NCBI GenBank assembly: GCA_003278095.1
Contig: QCHB01000010.1
Span: forward strand, 1-64,000
Direction of reading: 5' to 3'
Source of the DNA: SAR116 cluster bacterium AG-390-L20
GTDB lineage: Bacteria; Pseudomonadota; Alphaproteobacteria; Puniceispirillales; Marisalimonadaceae
DNA: 64,000 bases
Both the position numbers and the translations under genes were made by a program. How positions within the stretch are numbered: the first letter of the stretch is position 1; each line of letters begins with the position of its first letter. Below the pieces are notes generated by a model. That model ran no database searches. It was not told the DNA's origin and saw nothing but the letters and a program-made list of their open reading frames with translations. This document shows positions 27,190 to 38,193 of this stretch, one piece after another.

Positions 27190-29208
27190 TTAATTTTCTA
27201 GGAATGATCTTAATTTTCTTGATCTTGTTGGGTGTTTCAACTTTCTTAAGGCTTTGGCCTCAATTTGACGAATTCTCTCCCTAGTAACACTAAATTGTTG
27301 TCCAACTTCTTCTAAAGTATGATCAGTATTCATACCAATACCAAATCGCATTCTTAAAACTCTTTCTTCTCTTGGTGTTAGACTAGCCAATATCCTAGTA
27401 GTAGTCTCTCGTAAATTAGCATGAATAGCAGCTTCAAGAGGCTGAACTGCCATTTTATCCTCTATAAAATCTCCCAAATGACTGTCATCCTCGTCACCTA
27501 CTGGCGTTTCAAGTGAAATTGGCTCTTTTGCAATTTTTAAAACTTTTCGTACTTTATCAAGTGGCATTGAAATCTTCTCAGATAATTCTTCAGGAGTTGG
27601 TTCCCTACCTATTTCATGAAGCATTTGTCTGGATGTCCTAACAAGTTTATTGATGGTTTCAATCATATGAACGGGTATTCTGATAGTTCTTGCCTGATCT
27701 GCAATCGATCGAGTTATAGCTTGTCTTATCCACCATGTAGCATATGTCGAAAACTTATAACCCCTTCTGTATTCAAATTTATCAACTGCTTTCATTAATC
27801 CAATATTACCTTCTTGAATTAAATCTAAAAATTGAAGACCTCTGTTCGTATATTTTTTGGCAATAGATATAACCAATCTTAAATTAGCTTCTACCATTTC
27901 TTTTTTAGCTCGAGCTGCTTCACGCTCTCCCCTTTGGATTATTTGTATAAGTTTTTTGTATTCCTGAATAGGCAAACTAACATTATTTACAAAATCAAAT
28001 ACCTGATCACAAATTCCTACTATTTGGTCATTATATTCTGAGGCGAATTTATCCCAATTTTTTGACTTCCCAGGCTTTATTGCCCAATTGTGGTTGATCT
28101 CATTACCTACCCAGCTGTTAATAAAATCCTTTCTTTTTACACCAGAGTTTTCAGCCAACCTTAATAAAGATCCTTCTACGTTAGTTATTTGCCTATTTAG
28201 ACCATACATCTGATCTATAAGCTCCTCTTGTCTATTGTTATTGAGATAAATCTTTTCCATTTGTTCAATAAGTAAAATCCTTAGTTCGTGTAATCTTTTT
28301 TCAGATCTTGGAACTAAATTTTCACCTTTTCTTAATCTTGCAATCCTTCTTTCACTAAGAGTAAGAATTTCTTTAAAAGTTTTAGCAACTTCATCTATCA
28401 TTTTTAGAATTTGTTCTTTAATTTCTGCTTCCATAGCGACTAAAGACAAATTAATATCATCTTCCTCATTTTCGTCTTCACTATCATCTTCATTGACATC
28501 ATCGTTATCGTCATTGTTGTTTGTTTTGTCTTTTTCTTTATTCTTCTCAAGAATATCGTCACTTGTATTACTGACATCTATGTCATGCATTTTTAATGTT
28601 GGATTTAAATGATTTGATTTATCATTTTTAAGATTATCATTTGAAATTTCGGGTTCATTAGCCCCACCATTAATACGGGCATAAGTTGTTTCAAGATCAA
28701 TAATGTCTCTTAACAACATTGTTCCATCATCAACTTCATCTCTCCATTTTATAAAGGCTCTCATAGCTAGTGGTGATTCATAAATTCCACCAACCATTAA
28801 CTCTCTTCCAGCTTCAATTCTCTTTGCAATAGAAATTTCACCTTCTCTTGACAAAAGCTCAACTGATCCCATTTCTTTCAAATACATTCTTACGGGGTCA
28901 TCAGAACGAGCACCCTCTTCATCAGATAAATTTCCAACATTTTTATCATCTGATTCTTCTAAGGAAGTTTCTTCTTGCTGGTCAACTATATTTAAACCCA
29001 TATCATTAATCGCGGAATGAATATCTTCAATCTGTTCTGAAGAATATTCTCCTGGTGGTAGAGCGGAGTTTAAATCGTCTAACGTAACAAAACCGTTTAC
29101 CTTACCCTTTTTAATAAGTGATTTAATAGCAGAATTATTAAGATCTAAAATAGGGCTGTCATTAATATTTTTATTAGAATTTCTTTTATTTTCAGTTTTG
29201 GCCAGCAT
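27190..29208 (-). CDS. rpoD: RNA polymerase sigma factor RpoD (sigma-70)
   Basis: The primary sigma factor directs RNA polymerase to housekeeping promoters. The 672-residue protein has region 1.1 (about residues 25-75), region 1.2 ([22 protein letters not shown]) and a non-conserved insert with an acidic Asp/Glu/Asn run (217-252). Regions 2-4 include RFSTYATWW-like [21 protein letters not shown] and the helix-turn-helix [20 protein letters not shown]. It follows dnaG by 19 bases as in the macromolecular-synthesis operon. Confidence 0.98.
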   Translation of the reverse strand: MLAKTENKRNSNKNINDSPILDLNNSAIKSLIKKGKVNGFVTLDDLNSALPPGEYSSEQIEDIHSAINDMGLNIVDQQEETSLEESDDKNVGNLSDEEGARSDDPVRMYLKEMGSVELLSREGEISIAKRIEAGRELMVGGIYESPLAMRAFIKWRDEVDDGTMLLRDIIDLETTYARINGGANEPEISNDNLKNDKSNHLNPTLKMHDIDVSNTSDDILEKNKEKDKTNNNDDNDDVNEDDSEDENEEDDINLSLVAMEAEIKEQILKMIDEVAKTFKEILTLSERRIARLRKGENLVPRSEKRLHELRILLIEQMEKIYLNNNRQEELIDQMYGLNRQITNVEGSLLRLAENSGVKRKDFINSWVGNEINHNWAIKPGKSKNWDKFASEYNDQIVGICDQVFDFVNNVSLPIQEYKKLIQIIQRGEREAARAKKEMVEANLRLVISIAKKYTNRGLQFLDLIQEGNIGLMKAVDKFEYRRGYKFSTYATWWIRQAITRSIADQARTIRIPVHMIETINKLVRTSRQMLHEIGREPTPEELSEKISMPLDKVRKVLKIAKEPISLETPVGDEDDSHLGDFIEDKMAVQPLEAAIHANLRETTTRILASLTPREERVLRMRFGIGMNTDHTLEEVGQQFSVTRERIRQIEAKALRKLKHPTRSRKLRSFLEN
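28453..28560 (-). other. Acidic low-complexity segment in RpoD
   Basis: This stretch encodes residues about 217-252 of RpoD, rich in Asp, Glu and Asn, inside the variable insert between regions 1.2 and 2. It lies outside the conserved regions and is probably disordered. Confidence 0.7.
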
Positions 29209-29227
29209 AAATTATCTCATTTCAATT

Positions 29228-30913
29228 TTAATTATTCTCAGAAAAACTAATCTTCCTTATATCAACTAAGTCCAATAATTCCTGAAAAATTTTTTTTACA
29301 TTTTCATCATTTATATTTTTCAAATCTAAATTTAATCTTGAAGGATAATTACTTTGCATAAAATTTTTAATTTGGATAGTAAAACCTTTAGTTATCATAT
29401 CTTGCTGTAAATCTTTAGAATTTATTTGAGGTGATTTACTAACTGATTCTAAAATTGCTTGCTTCAATTCATTTAAATCCGCTTTTCTAAAATCAATTAA
29501 AGAAATTTTTTCATCAAATTCCAAGCTTATTTTAGGCGACAATAACATAATATAAATAATTGCTCCAATTTTAATTTCAATACCAGTTTTAGGCAGATTT
29601 CTTTTAATTGAAAATAAATTATAATTAAAAACTTCTAAATTATTCAATTTGTGAAATGGATTGCTATTTTTCTTTCTAAATAATTTAATTCTTTTTTCAA
29701 TTTCATCTCTAAATGCTTGTTTAATATTAATATTTTCAATTAAATTAACTTTACTTCTTAAATAATTCCAAAAAAAAGCATGACTTTCAGGGTCATTTTC
29801 TCTAATTTTTTTTAAACCTTGCATCCATATCATGTCTAAAGCACCCACAGCTTTATCTAAAATTTTTTCAAATTCATTTAAGCCATTTTTATTAATAAAT
29901 TCTTCTGGATCTAGACGGTCTGGTAGAAAAACAAATTTTAATTTTTTGTTTAATTTCAGCTTTGGCAGATATTTTTCGAATACTCTTAATGTAGCGTTTT
30001 GACCTGCATTATCTCCGTCAAAAACCAGGAAAGCTTCATCAGATATATTAAAAATATTTTCAATCTGGTTTTCTGTTAATGCTGTACCTAAGGAAGCAAC
30101 AGCAGGATATCCATGTGAAGTTAATGAAATCACATCCATATAACCTTCACAAACGACTAATCTTTTATTATTCAGATATTTTTTTGCATTTATAACTCCA
30201 AACAATTGTTTACTCTTGTGGAATAAAAATGTTTCAGGAGAGTTTAAATATTTAGGATTACCTTCTCCTATCAATCTACCACCAAAAGCAATTACCTTTC
30301 CTGAGTTATTTAAAATAGGAATCATAAGCCTTTGCTGAAAATAAAAAACATGCTTTTTGTTTTGATTTTCTTTAACTAAACCAATTTCAATCATATCAGA
30401 AATAGAAAAGCCTTCTTCTTTCAAACGAAATACCAAATAATCGTTAGATTTAAGATTGCCAGAATAACCTATTCTAAAATTTTGAATTATAGATTTATTT
30501 ATTCCTCTTTCGTATAAGTAGTTTCTTGCCTTTTCTCCAATAGGGGCATTTAGATTTTGTATATAAGAATCAGAAACCCTTTTTAAAAGATGAAGTTGAT
30601 TCTTTAATTTTGGATTTTCAGACAACGTATCATAATTATAATTTATTCCTGCCTGATCTGCCAATTTCTTCAAAGCATCTACAAAAGTTACATTTTCCAT
30701 TTCCATAACATAAGTGAAAATGTCACCATTTTTTCCACATCCAAAACAATGAAAAAAACCTTTATCATCCGAAACATTGAAAGAGGGTGTTTTTTCTTTA
30801 TGAAAAGGACATAGAGCAATGTAATTAGATTTATCACGTCTTTTCAGAGATATATTTTTTCTAATAACCTCAGATAATCTAATTGAACTTTTGATTTCTT
30901 CTTTTAAATCCAT
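29228..30913 (-). CDS. dnaG: DNA primase DnaG
   Basis: Primase makes RNA primers for replication. The CHC2 zinc finger has C35, H38, C56 and C59. The catalytic core shows YERGINKSIIQNFRIGYSG, the ISNNSGKVIAFGGRLI-type segment and the Toprim motifs VVCEGYMDVISL and VFDGDNAGQNA. The C-terminal helicase-binding part is weakly conserved and AT-biased. At 561 residues it is slightly shorter than E. coli primase. It lies between yqeY and rpoD, a conserved arrangement. Confidence 0.97.
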   Translation of the reverse strand: MDLKEEIKSSIRLSEVIRKNISLKRRDKSNYIALCPFHKEKTPSFNVSDDKGFFHCFGCGKNGDIFTYVMEMENVTFVDALKKLADQAGINYNYDTLSENPKLKNQLHLLKRVSDSYIQNLNAPIGEKARNYLYERGINKSIIQNFRIGYSGNLKSNDYLVFRLKEEGFSISDMIEIGLVKENQNKKHVFYFQQRLMIPILNNSGKVIAFGGRLIGEGNPKYLNSPETFLFHKSKQLFGVINAKKYLNNKRLVVCEGYMDVISLTSHGYPAVASLGTALTENQIENIFNISDEAFLVFDGDNAGQNATLRVFEKYLPKLKLNKKLKFVFLPDRLDPEEFINKNGLNEFEKILDKAVGALDMIWMQGLKKIRENDPESHAFFWNYLRSKVNLIENINIKQAFRDEIEKRIKLFRKKNSNPFHKLNNLEVFNYNLFSIKRNLPKTGIEIKIGAIIYIMLLSPKISLEFDEKISLIDFRKADLNELKQAILESVSKSPQINSKDLQQDMITKGFTIQIKNFMQSNYPSRLNLDLKNINDENVKKIFQELLDLVDIRKISFSENN

Positions 30914-30944
30914 TTTATACTTATTTTTTTATCAATTAAATTTA

Positions 30945-31406
30945 TTAACTAGTTAGCTTACTTTTTACAATTTTACTCACATCCCCAAAGTCCATTTCTC
31001 CATTGTGCTTTTCTTTTAATAATTTTATTACTTTACCCATCTCTTTCATAGAAGAGGCTTCACATGATTTTATAGTTATATCAATAATATTGTTTATTTC
31101 CTCCCTAGATAGTTGTTTGGGTAAAAACTTAGAAATTATTTCTATTTCATTTTGTTCTTTTTTTGCTAAGTCTTCCCTTTTACCCTCCAAATACATTTCT
31201 ATAGACGATTTTCTTTGTTTTATCATTCTCTGAAGAAGAGAAATTATTTCTTCATCGTTTATACCTAAGTCATTTCCTTTACCTTTAGCTATTATATCTC
31301 CATCTTTAATTGAAGCTATAACTAGTCTTAAGGTACTAATTAAATCAACATTTTTTTTGATCATTGCTTCTTTTAAATTATTTTTTATATCTTCTCTTAT
31401 AGTCAT
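30945..31406 (-). CDS. yqeY: GatB/YqeY domain-containing protein
   Basis: This 153-residue protein matches stand-alone YqeY, related to the tRNA-binding tail of GatB. IREDIKNNLKEAMIKKN, TLRLVIASIKDGDIIAKG and MGKVIKLLKEKHNGEMDFGDVSKIVK are typical. The function is undefined; a tRNA-related role has been suggested for the family. In alphaproteobacteria it commonly lies between carA (divergent) and dnaG, as here. Confidence 0.92.
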   Translation of the reverse strand: MTIREDIKNNLKEAMIKKNVDLISTLRLVIASIKDGDIIAKGKGNDLGINDEEIISLLQRMIKQRKSSIEMYLEGKREDLAKKEQNEIEIISKFLPKQLSREEINNIIDITIKSCEASSMKEMGKVIKLLKEKHNGEMDFGDVSKIVKSKLTS

Positions 31407-31502
31407 TGCTTTTTCCTAAATTTTATTATTAATATTGTAAGTGTAAATACCAATAAAAATATATGAAATCTGTATTAATTTAACTAATTTTTTTTAATTT
31501 TA

Positions 31503-31531
31503 TTGACGAAAATAATAATACATTCTAATTA
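31503..31531 (+). promoter_or_regulatory. Candidate sigma-70 promoter for carAB
   Basis: TTGACG (31503-31508) and TAATTA (31526-31531) are 17 bases apart in the divergent yqeY-carA gap. The -35 box is good and the -10 box weak. Confidence 0.35.
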
Positions 31532-31539
31532 CATCTTTG

Positions 31540-31620
31540 ATGAAAAAAATATGTAAAAATTATTTAGTTTTTATTCCCAAAATTTTATTAATATCTTATT
31601 TCTTATGCTTGAACTTATAA
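31540..31620 (+). CDS. Possible 26-residue leader peptide upstream of carA
   Basis: A short frame (MKKICKNYLVFIPKILLISYF…) lies between the candidate promoter and carA and ends 18 bases before the carA start. It has a basic N-terminus and hydrophobic core. No ribosome site is visible, and it would begin almost at the predicted transcript start, so it would need leaderless translation. It may be a regulatory leader or chance. Confidence 0.2.
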   Translation: MKKICKNYLVFIPKILLISYFLCLNL

Positions 31621-31638
31621 TAACAATTAAGGGGTGGA

Positions 31639-32868
31639 ATGAAAAAATCAAATCAAAAAAAAGAATTTCCAAATAACGGTTATATTCCATTTGATTTAGA
31701 CAAAATTAATAGAAAAATATTAGATAGTATATTAGTTTTAAGTGACGGTTCACATTTTTTTGGGACATCTTTTGGTTCAAAAAAAAGAAGTCTTGGAGAA
31801 TTATGTTTTAATACTTCTCTTACAGGCTATCAAGAAATAATTACAGATCCTTCTTATGCGGGTCAGATAATTACGTTTACTTTTCCTCATATTGGAAATA
31901 TAGGTTCAAATAGTTCTGATGATGAAGGACAAACTGGATCTGTGGCAGGAATTGTTGTAAGACAACTTCCATCATCTCCATCTAATTGGCGTTCAGAAAA
32001 AAGCTTTAATGATTGGTTAATTTTTAACAATATTCCTGGGATTTATGGAATTGACACTCGCTTACTAACTAAGACCATACGCAAATATAAAAGTTGTAAT
32101 GCGATGATATGTTATGATGAAAACGGTAATTTTAATTTAAATGAATTGAAATCTGAATTAAATAAACACCCTAAAATGGATGGTTTAAATCTATCGTCTT
32201 TTGTAACCACAAAGAAACAATACAAATTTACTGAACGTCCTCACAAATTATTATCCAAAAAAAATATGGAAAATAGAATTTTTAAACCAAAAATAGCTGT
32301 TATCGATTTTGGTGTTAAACGAAATATACTAAGGCACTTAGTAAATTTAAATGCTGATGTTGTTGTGTTACCAGAAGATACTAATTTTGAAAAAATTGAA
32401 AATTTTGAACCAGATGGAATTTTCTTATCTAACGGACCAGGAGATCCTGCAGCAACAGAAATAAAATGTAGAAAACTACTTAAGTCAATATTCAAGTTAA
32501 ATATTCCCGTTTTTGGAATATGTATTGGTCATCAATTAATTGGGCTATCTTTTGGTGCTACAACTAGTAAAATGTCACAAGGACATAGAGGGGCTAATCA
32601 CCCAGTTAAAAATTTATTAAATAACAAGGTTGAAATAACAAGCCAAAATCACGGTTATCAAATAGATATAAATTCTCTTCCTAAATGTTTTGAAATTACT
32701 CACACCTCTTTGTTTGATAGCTCAATAGAAGGCCTCAAACATAGAAATCTTCCAATCTTTTCTGTACAATACCATCCTGAAGCCTCTCCTGGACCAACTG
32801 AGTCCTCTTATCTATTTGAAGAATTTTTAAATTGTATAAAAGTATCAAAAAATGCCAAAACGAAGTGA
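31639..32868 (+). CDS. carA: Carbamoyl-phosphate synthase small subunit
   Basis: CarA hydrolyses glutamine and passes ammonia to CarB for arginine and pyrimidine synthesis. The 409-residue protein has the N-terminal CPSase small-chain domain ([14 protein letters not shown]-like: [20 protein letters not shown]) and a class I amidotransferase domain. The latter has [10 protein letters not shown], the nucleophile cysteine in [11 protein letters not shown] and the catalytic His-Glu in [10 protein letters not shown]. The N-terminus is some 20 residues longer than typical. AAGGGG precedes the ATG. It overlaps carB by 17 bases. Confidence 0.97.
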   Translation: MKKSNQKKEFPNNGYIPFDLDKINRKILDSILVLSDGSHFFGTSFGSKKRSLGELCFNTSLTGYQEIITDPSYAGQIITFTFPHIGNIGSNSSDDEGQTGSVAGIVVRQLPSSPSNWRSEKSFNDWLIFNNIPGIYGIDTRLLTKTIRKYKSCNAMICYDENGNFNLNELKSELNKHPKMDGLNLSSFVTTKKQYKFTERPHKLLSKKNMENRIFKPKIAVIDFGVKRNILRHLVNLNADVVVLPEDTNFEKIENFEPDGIFLSNGPGDPAATEIKCRKLLKSIFKLNIPVFGICIGHQLIGLSFGATTSKMSQGHRGANHPVKNLLNNKVEITSQNHGYQIDINSLPKCFEITHTSLFDSSIEGLKHRNLPIFSVQYHPEASPGPTESSYLFEEFLNCIKVSKNAKTK

Positions 32869-35800
32869 TATAAAATCAGTTTTAATTATTGGAGCGGGTC
32901 CTATTGTTATTGGCCAAGCTTGCGAATTTGACTACTCAGGTGCTCAAGCATGTAAAGCTCTTATGGAAGAAGGTATAAGAGTAATTTTAATAAATTCTAA
33001 CCCTGCCACTATTATGACAGACCCAATAATGGCAGACGCAACTTATATTGAGCCTATAGAGAAAAATACAATTGAAAAAATCATACAAATAGAAAAACCT
33101 GATGCAATTCTTCCAACTATGGGTGGACAAACAGCTTTAAATGCTACCTTGGAATTATATAATTCAGGTATCCTTAAAAAAAATGACGTAGAAATTATTG
33201 GTGCCAAACCAGTCTCTATTAATAAAGCTGAGGATAGGGAATTATTTAAAAAGAGTATGAACAAAATTGGATTAGCTTCAGCAAGAGCAAAAATTGCTAA
33301 AAATCTTGATGAGGCTAATTCAGCATTAAATTTTGTAGGATTACCGGCTATTATTAGGCCATCCTTCACCCTTGGTGGGGAAGGAGGAGGCATAGCATAC
33401 AATAAAGAAGAATTCATTGAGATAGTTTCTAATGGACTTAAATTATCTCCAAACACAGAAGTACTTATTGAAGAGTCTCTTCTTGGTTGGAAAGAGTATG
33501 AAATGGAAGTTGTTAGAGATCATTCTGATAACTGTATAATTATATGTTCTATTGAAAATGTAGATCCAATGGGCGTACATACTGGAGATTCAATAACTGT
33601 GGCTCCGGCACTAACTCTCTCTGACAAAGAATATCAAAAAATGCGTAATGCCAGTATTGCGGTACTTAGAGAAATCGGTGTTGATACTGGTGGTTCAAAT
33701 GTACAATTTGCCCTTAATCCAATTGATGGTAGATTAATTGTAATCGAAATGAATCCAAGAGTTAGTAGATCATCTGCGTTAGCTTCTAAAGCGACTGGTT
33801 TTCCTATAGCTAAAGTTGCTGCCAAACTTGCCATTGGATATAATTTAGACGAATTACAAAATGATATTACAAAATCTACACCTGCAAGTTTTGAGCCTAC
33901 CATAGACTATGTGGTTACAAAAATACCTCGTTTTACATTTGAAAAATTTCCTGGAAGTAATAATTTTTTATCAACTTCCATGAAATCTGTAGGAGAGGCA
34001 ATGGCAATTGGAAGATCATTTCAAGAATCTCTTCAAAAAGCTCTTAGATCTCTAGAAATAGATTTATCAGGTTTAAATGATGTACCTTTTCCATCTCAAA
34101 ATGAAGCATTAAATGACAAAGACAATATATCTGGCTGGTTAGCTGAACAAGTTCCTGAAAGAATTTTAAGAATATCTACAGCATTAAGATGTAAAGTCTC
34201 AGTTGAAGATATTTCAAAAATTACTGGATGGGATAAATGGTTTTTAGAACAGATAGCCGGTATAATAAACGTTGAGGAAAAATTAAAAGAAAACTTAGTC
34301 CCTCTAGACGAAATATTTCTACGAAACATAAAGTCTATGGGTTTTTCTGATAAACGTATATCAGAATTAACTAATTTAAACGTCCAGAAAATATCTATGC
34401 TTCGTTATAAACTAAAAATTTTTCCATCTTACAAGAGGGTTGATACATGTGCTGCCGAATTTTTTTCTGAAACAGCTTACTTGTATAGTTCTTATGAGCA
34501 GAATAATATTAATGAATGCGAGGTTTACCCTTCCACAAAAAATAAAGTTATTATTCTTGGAGGAGGTCCAAATAGAATAGGTCAGGGTATAGAGTTTGAC
34601 TATTGTTGTGTTCATGCTGCATACAGTTTAACAGAAGCAGGCTACGAAACTATTATGATCAATTGTAATCCTGAAACAGTTTCTACTGATTATGATACGT
34701 CCGATAAGTTATATTTTGAACCTCTAACTCATGAAGATGTTCTTTCTATTATTGAAAAAGAAAATCAAAATGGAAAGGTGATTGGAGCAATAGTGCAATT
34801 AGGAGGACAAACACCTCTTAAAATTTCATCTGGTCTAGAAAAAGCAGGAATAAAAATTTTAGGAACATCTGTAAAAGCTATAGATTTAGCTGAAGATAGA
34901 AAGAGCTTTAAAGAACTACTGCAAACATTAGAACTTAATCAGCCATTAAATGACGTTGCAAGTAGTAAAAACGAGGCTATTGAAACAGCTAATAAAATTG
35001 GTTTTCCAGTTGTAATAAGACCCAGTTATGTTCTTGGTGGTCGTGCTATGGAAATAGTTTATAATAATGATCAGTTGCGAGTATATATAAATGACGCTGT
35101 AAAAGTCTCTGGAAATAATCCTGTACTCATAGATAGTTTTTTAAAAAATGCAATTGAAGTTGATGTTGACGCTATATCTGATGGAGAAGAAACATTTATT
35201 GCAGGTATTATGGAACATATAGAAGAAGCAGGCATCCATTCTGGTGACTCAGCTTGTGCCCTTCCACCTCAAACTCTTGATAAACAAATTATTAACGAAA
35301 TAATTTCACAAACTAAAAAACTTGCTAAAGGATTAAAGGTCATCGGTTTTATTAATATACAATTCGCAATTCAAAGTAATAGAATTTTTATATTAGAGGT
35401 TAATCCTCGAGGTAGTAGAACAATCCCTTTCGTTGCTAAATCAACTGGTATTCCTCTTGTAAAAATAGCATCGCAAATTATGATAGGAAAAAAATTGTCA
35501 GATTTTGAACTTACCCAAAATAAAATGAGACACATATCTGTAAAAGAAGCCGTTTTTCCTTTTGCAAGATTCCCAGGAACAGATGTAATTCTGGGACCAG
35601 AAATGAAGTCTACTGGTGAAGTTATGGGAATAGGATCAACTTTTGGTGAAGCTTTTGCAAAAAGTCAGCTTGGTGCAAATATTAATTTACCACTAGAGGG
35701 TCAAGTTTTTATTTCTATCAAGGATGATGATAAAAAGAATATCATTGCGATTGCAAAGGACTTTAAAAATTTAGGTTTTAAAATATGCGCTACAAGTGGA

Positions 35801-36091
35801 ACAGCTAAGAAATTAAATGATAATAATGTTGATACTAAATATATTAAAAAAGTAATTGAGGGTAGACCAAATGCAGTTGATGCAATGTTATCTAAAGAAA
35901 TACAGCTAGTTATTAATACGGCAGAAGGAACAAATTCAATTAAAGACAGTTTCTCTCTTAGACAAACTGCACTTATAAACAAAATTCCTTATTATACCAC
36001 TCTTCAAGGTGCGCATGCAGCCGCATTAGCTATAAAATCAATAAAAAGTAAACATTTGAAAATCAAATCTCTTCAATCATACTTTGAATAG
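32852..36091 (+). CDS. carB: Carbamoyl-phosphate synthase large subunit
   Basis: CarB (1079 residues) makes carbamoyl phosphate from bicarbonate, ATP and ammonia. It has two homologous ATP-grasp halves, opening [21 protein letters not shown] and [21 protein letters not shown] near residue 565. Both carry GGQTALN/GGQTPLK and [23 protein letters not shown] motifs. A C-terminal methylglyoxal-synthase-like allosteric domain ([18 protein letters not shown]) ends the chain. Full length, with no interruption. Confidence 0.98.
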   Translation: MPKRSDIKSVLIIGAGPIVIGQACEFDYSGAQACKALMEEGIRVILINSNPATIMTDPIMADATYIEPIEKNTIEKIIQIEKPDAILPTMGGQTALNATLELYNSGILKKNDVEIIGAKPVSINKAEDRELFKKSMNKIGLASARAKIAKNLDEANSALNFVGLPAIIRPSFTLGGEGGGIAYNKEEFIEIVSNGLKLSPNTEVLIEESLLGWKEYEMEVVRDHSDNCIIICSIENVDPMGVHTGDSITVAPALTLSDKEYQKMRNASIAVLREIGVDTGGSNVQFALNPIDGRLIVIEMNPRVSRSSALASKATGFPIAKVAAKLAIGYNLDELQNDITKSTPASFEPTIDYVVTKIPRFTFEKFPGSNNFLSTSMKSVGEAMAIGRSFQESLQKALRSLEIDLSGLNDVPFPSQNEALNDKDNISGWLAEQVPERILRISTALRCKVSVEDISKITGWDKWFLEQIAGIINVEEKLKENLVPLDEIFLRNIKSMGFSDKRISELTNLNVQKISMLRYKLKIFPSYKRVDTCAAEFFSETAYLYSSYEQNNINECEVYPSTKNKVIILGGGPNRIGQGIEFDYCCVHAAYSLTEAGYETIMINCNPETVSTDYDTSDKLYFEPLTHEDVLSIIEKENQNGKVIGAIVQLGGQTPLKISSGLEKAGIKILGTSVKAIDLAEDRKSFKELLQTLELNQPLNDVASSKNEAIETANKIGFPVVIRPSYVLGGRAMEIVYNNDQLRVYINDAVKVSGNNPVLIDSFLKNAIEVDVDAISDGEETFIAGIMEHIEEAGIHSGDSACALPPQTLDKQIINEIISQTKKLAKGLKVIGFINIQFAIQSNRIFILEVNPRGSRTIPFVAKSTGIPLVKIASQIMIGKKLSDFELTQNKMRHISVKEAVFPFARFPGTDVILGPEMKSTGEVMGIGSTFGEAFAKSQLGANINLPLEGQVFISIKDDDKKNIIAIAKDFKNLGFKICATSGTAKKLNDNNVDTKYIKKVIEGRPNAVDAMLSKEIQLVINTAEGTNSIKDSFSLRQTALINKIPYYTTLQGAHAAALAIKSIKSKHLKIKSLQSYFE

Positions 36092-36101
36092 TATATTTTT
36101 T

Positions 36102-36121
36102 GTATTATATATTTATAATAC
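36102..36121. promoter_or_regulatory. Perfect inverted repeat between carB and greA
   Basis: GTATTATA-TATT-TATAATAC forms an 8-bp stem with a 4-base loop, starting 11 bases after the carB stop. A T-rich stretch (ATTTTTT) follows a few bases later. It could be a weak terminator or operator; its right arm also contains TATAAT, a possible -10 box. Confidence 0.4.
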
Positions 36122-36145
36122 GATTCATTTTTTGGAAAATTTAAC

Positions 36146-36625
36146 ATGGATAAAATACCATTTACATTATCTGGGCTTGAAAAGATTAAATCTGAACTTA
36201 ATGATTTAAAAAAATCTGAACGACCTAAAGTGATACAAGCAATAGCCGCTGCCAGAGAACATGGTGATCTTAAAGAAAACGCTGAATACCACGCTGCAAA
36301 AGATAGACAATCATTTGTTGAAGGAAGAATTACAGAACTCGAGGACGTGACTAGTAGAGCCGAATTAATAAATCTTAGTAAATTATCAGGTGAAACTGTA
36401 ACTTTTGGGACTAAGGTCAAAATCTTAGATGAAGAGAATAATCACGAAATAGATTATCAAATAGTAGGACCATATGAAGCTAATCTGGAGTTAAAACTTA
36501 TATCAATAGCTTCACCAATAGCTAAAGCATTAATAGGTAAAGAAGAAGGTGCATCCGTTGTTGTTTCCACTCCTAGTGGAACTAAACATTATGAAATATT
36601 GTCAATTGAAGTTATTCCGACATAA
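36146..36625 (+). CDS. greA: Transcription elongation factor GreA
   Basis: GreA binds the RNA polymerase secondary channel and stimulates cleavage of backtracked transcripts. The 159-residue protein has the coiled-coil (LKKSERPKVIQAIAAAREHGDLKENAEYHAAKDRQ) with the acidic tip, and the C-terminal FKBP-like domain ending SPIAKALIGKEEGASVVVSTPSG. It follows carB, as in many alphaproteobacteria, and overlaps the convergent Lrp gene by 14 bases. Confidence 0.97.
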   Translation: MDKIPFTLSGLEKIKSELNDLKKSERPKVIQAIAAAREHGDLKENAEYHAAKDRQSFVEGRITELEDVTSRAELINLSKLSGETVTFGTKVKILDEENNHEIDYQIVGPYEANLELKLISIASPIAKALIGKEEGASVVVSTPSGTKHYEILSIEVIPT

Positions 36626-37100
36626 TTTCAAATGGTATTTCTGGTAAACTTTTAATACTTCTTATATTTAATGAAGTTTTAACATTACTAACTTTAGGAG
36701 CTTGAGTAAGATTTTTTGTTAAGAATGTTTGAAAATCATCCCAATCTTTAGCAACAATTTTTAAGAGGAAATCAACTTCTCCAACAAGCATATAGCATTC
36801 TCTTACTTCAGGAAAAAGAGAGATATAATTTTCAAAAATTTTTAGATCAGTTTCAGCTTGACTTTCAAGTCCTACATGAGCAAATACTGTTACTTTAAAA
36901 CCTAAGAGTTCTGGGTTTAAAATAGCGTTATAACCACGAATGAAATTCCTGTTTTCTAAAGATTTAACTCGTCTTAAACATGAAGGAGGAGAAATATTAA
37001 CTATATGAGCTAATTCAACGTTGCTGATTTTGCCATTTTTTTGTAATTCGCTTAATATTGTAAGATCAATACTATCCAACTTAGTTTTTTCGTTTTTCAT
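36612..37100 (-). CDS. Lrp/AsnC-family transcriptional regulator
   Basis: Lrp-type proteins sense amino acids and regulate transport and metabolism. The 162-residue protein has the N-terminal helix-turn-helix (LDSIDLTILSELQKNGKISNVELAHIVNISPPSCLRRVKSLE) and the RAM ligand-binding domain (VREC YMLVGEVDFLLKIVAKD). In other alphaproteobacteria a similar gene adjoins trxB, which is absent here. Divergent from an ELM1-family gene, with a small palindrome between them. Confidence 0.93.
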   Translation of the reverse strand: MKNEKTKLDSIDLTILSELQKNGKISNVELAHIVNISPPSCLRRVKSLENRNFIRGYNAILNPELLGFKVTVFAHVGLESQAETDLKIFENYISLFPEVRECYMLVGEVDFLLKIVAKDWDDFQTFLTKNLTQAPKVSNVKTSLNIRSIKSLPEIPFEIMSE

Positions 37101-37138
37101 TTTATTAATATTTCTTTATAATATTTAGTAAATAAATT

Positions 37139-37151
37139 GTAATAATATTAC
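37139..37151. promoter_or_regulatory. Candidate Lrp-type operator
   Basis: GTAATAATATTAC is a 13-base palindrome in the Lrp/ELM1 divergent gap, just ahead of TATAAT (37152-37157). Lrp-family sites are short AT-rich palindromes, so autoregulation is plausible. Chance is not excluded. Confidence 0.3.
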
Positions 37152-37230
37152 TATAATGAGCCTATATATACAATTTTATTTCAGAAAATAATTTAATATT
37201 AGAATATAATAAATTTTAGTGAGTTAGAAG

Positions 37231-38193
37231 TTGAAAACGTCAACAAAAATCGATGCTTGGATAATAAGCGATGGAACAAAAGGAATGGAAAATCAGTCTC
37301 TAGCACTTGCTAAATTATTGAATATAAATTTTGAATTAGTTAAATATAATCCACCTTATTTGTTAAAAAAGTTTCCATTAATCAGAAAGTTATTTATTTC
37401 TTCTGTTAAAGACCATTTATTGAGAAAAAAATCTCCACCTTCTTTTATAATTACAACCGGCAAAAGAATGGCTGGAGTTTCAATTGCTTTAAAATTTATT
37501 CTGAAAGATAAAGTTAAAAATATTCATATTCAAAATCCTAGATTACCTTTTGAATATTTTGATTTATTACTTATTCCCGAACACGACAACATAACTGCCA
37601 AAAATGTTATACAAACAAAAGGGGCACTTACTTTCTTTAATTTTAATGAATCAAATAAATTTAAAGAAAGAGAAATAAATTTGATTAAAGGAAGTAAAAA
37701 AAATCTTATTCTTTTAATGATTGGCGGGAATAATAAAAGATACAAACCTAAGAATTGTGATTATTATTATTTAAGCATGAAAGTACTTGAAGCGACAAAA
37801 AATCTTGACTGTAAGTTACTTGTTTTGCTTTCCAGACGAACACCTTTAATGGCTGCTAAAATTTTAAATTATTCTTTTCTAAAACATAATGAAAATTTTC
37901 AAATAGTAACTTCATCTGAACAAAGCTTTTATCCAGAAATTTTGCAAATAGCTGATTATATCATTGTAACCAGCGATAGTGTTAATATGGTTTCAGAAAC
38001 TGCAACGTTACCTATACCTTTGTTTGTATCAAAGTTCACAAAAGAAACTGGCAAAATTTCTAATTTCTTAAAAAATCTTGAAGACTTAGGAATTTTAAAA
38101 AGATTTGAAGGACAATTATTTCATTATTACAAAAATACTCTGAAAACCAATCAGGAAACTATTTTAAAAGTTAACAAGCTTTTGGGACTCTAA
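37231..38193 (+). CDS. Mitochondrial fission ELM1 family protein
   Basis: The 320-residue protein matches the DUF1022/ELM1 family: DAWIISDGTKGMENQSLALAKLL at the N-terminus, PPSFIITTGKRMAGVS, NIHIQNPRLPFEYFDLLLIPEHD, LIGGNNKRY-like LMIGGNNKRYK and SDSVNMVSETA. The fold resembles glycosyltransferase group B proteins. The plant homologue ELM1 recruits dynamin to mitochondria; the bacterial role is unknown. It starts with TTG. Its 3' end overlaps the convergent selO gene by 30 bases. Confidence 0.85.
   Translation: MKTSTKIDAWIISDGTKGMENQSLALAKLLNINFELVKYNPPYLLKKFPLIRKLFISSVKDHLLRKKSPPSFIITTGKRMAGVSIALKFILKDKVKNIHIQNPRLPFEYFDLLLIPEHDNITAKNVIQTKGALTFFNFNESNKFKEREINLIKGSKKNLILLMIGGNNKRYKPKNCDYYYLSMKVLEATKNLDCKLLVLLSRRTPLMAAKILNYSFLKHNENFQIVTSSEQSFYPEILQIADYIIVTSDSVNMVSETATLPIPLFVSKFTKETGKISNFLKNLEDLGILKRFEGQLFHYYKNTLKTNQETILKVNKLLGL

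Noticed and set aside
31407-31638. Riboswitch upstream of carA
   Set aside because: The gap is nearly all A/T with no stable multi-stem structure or known aptamer motif.
33043-33456. 137-residue minus-strand frame
   Set aside because: Antisense to carB, whose protein is unmistakable.
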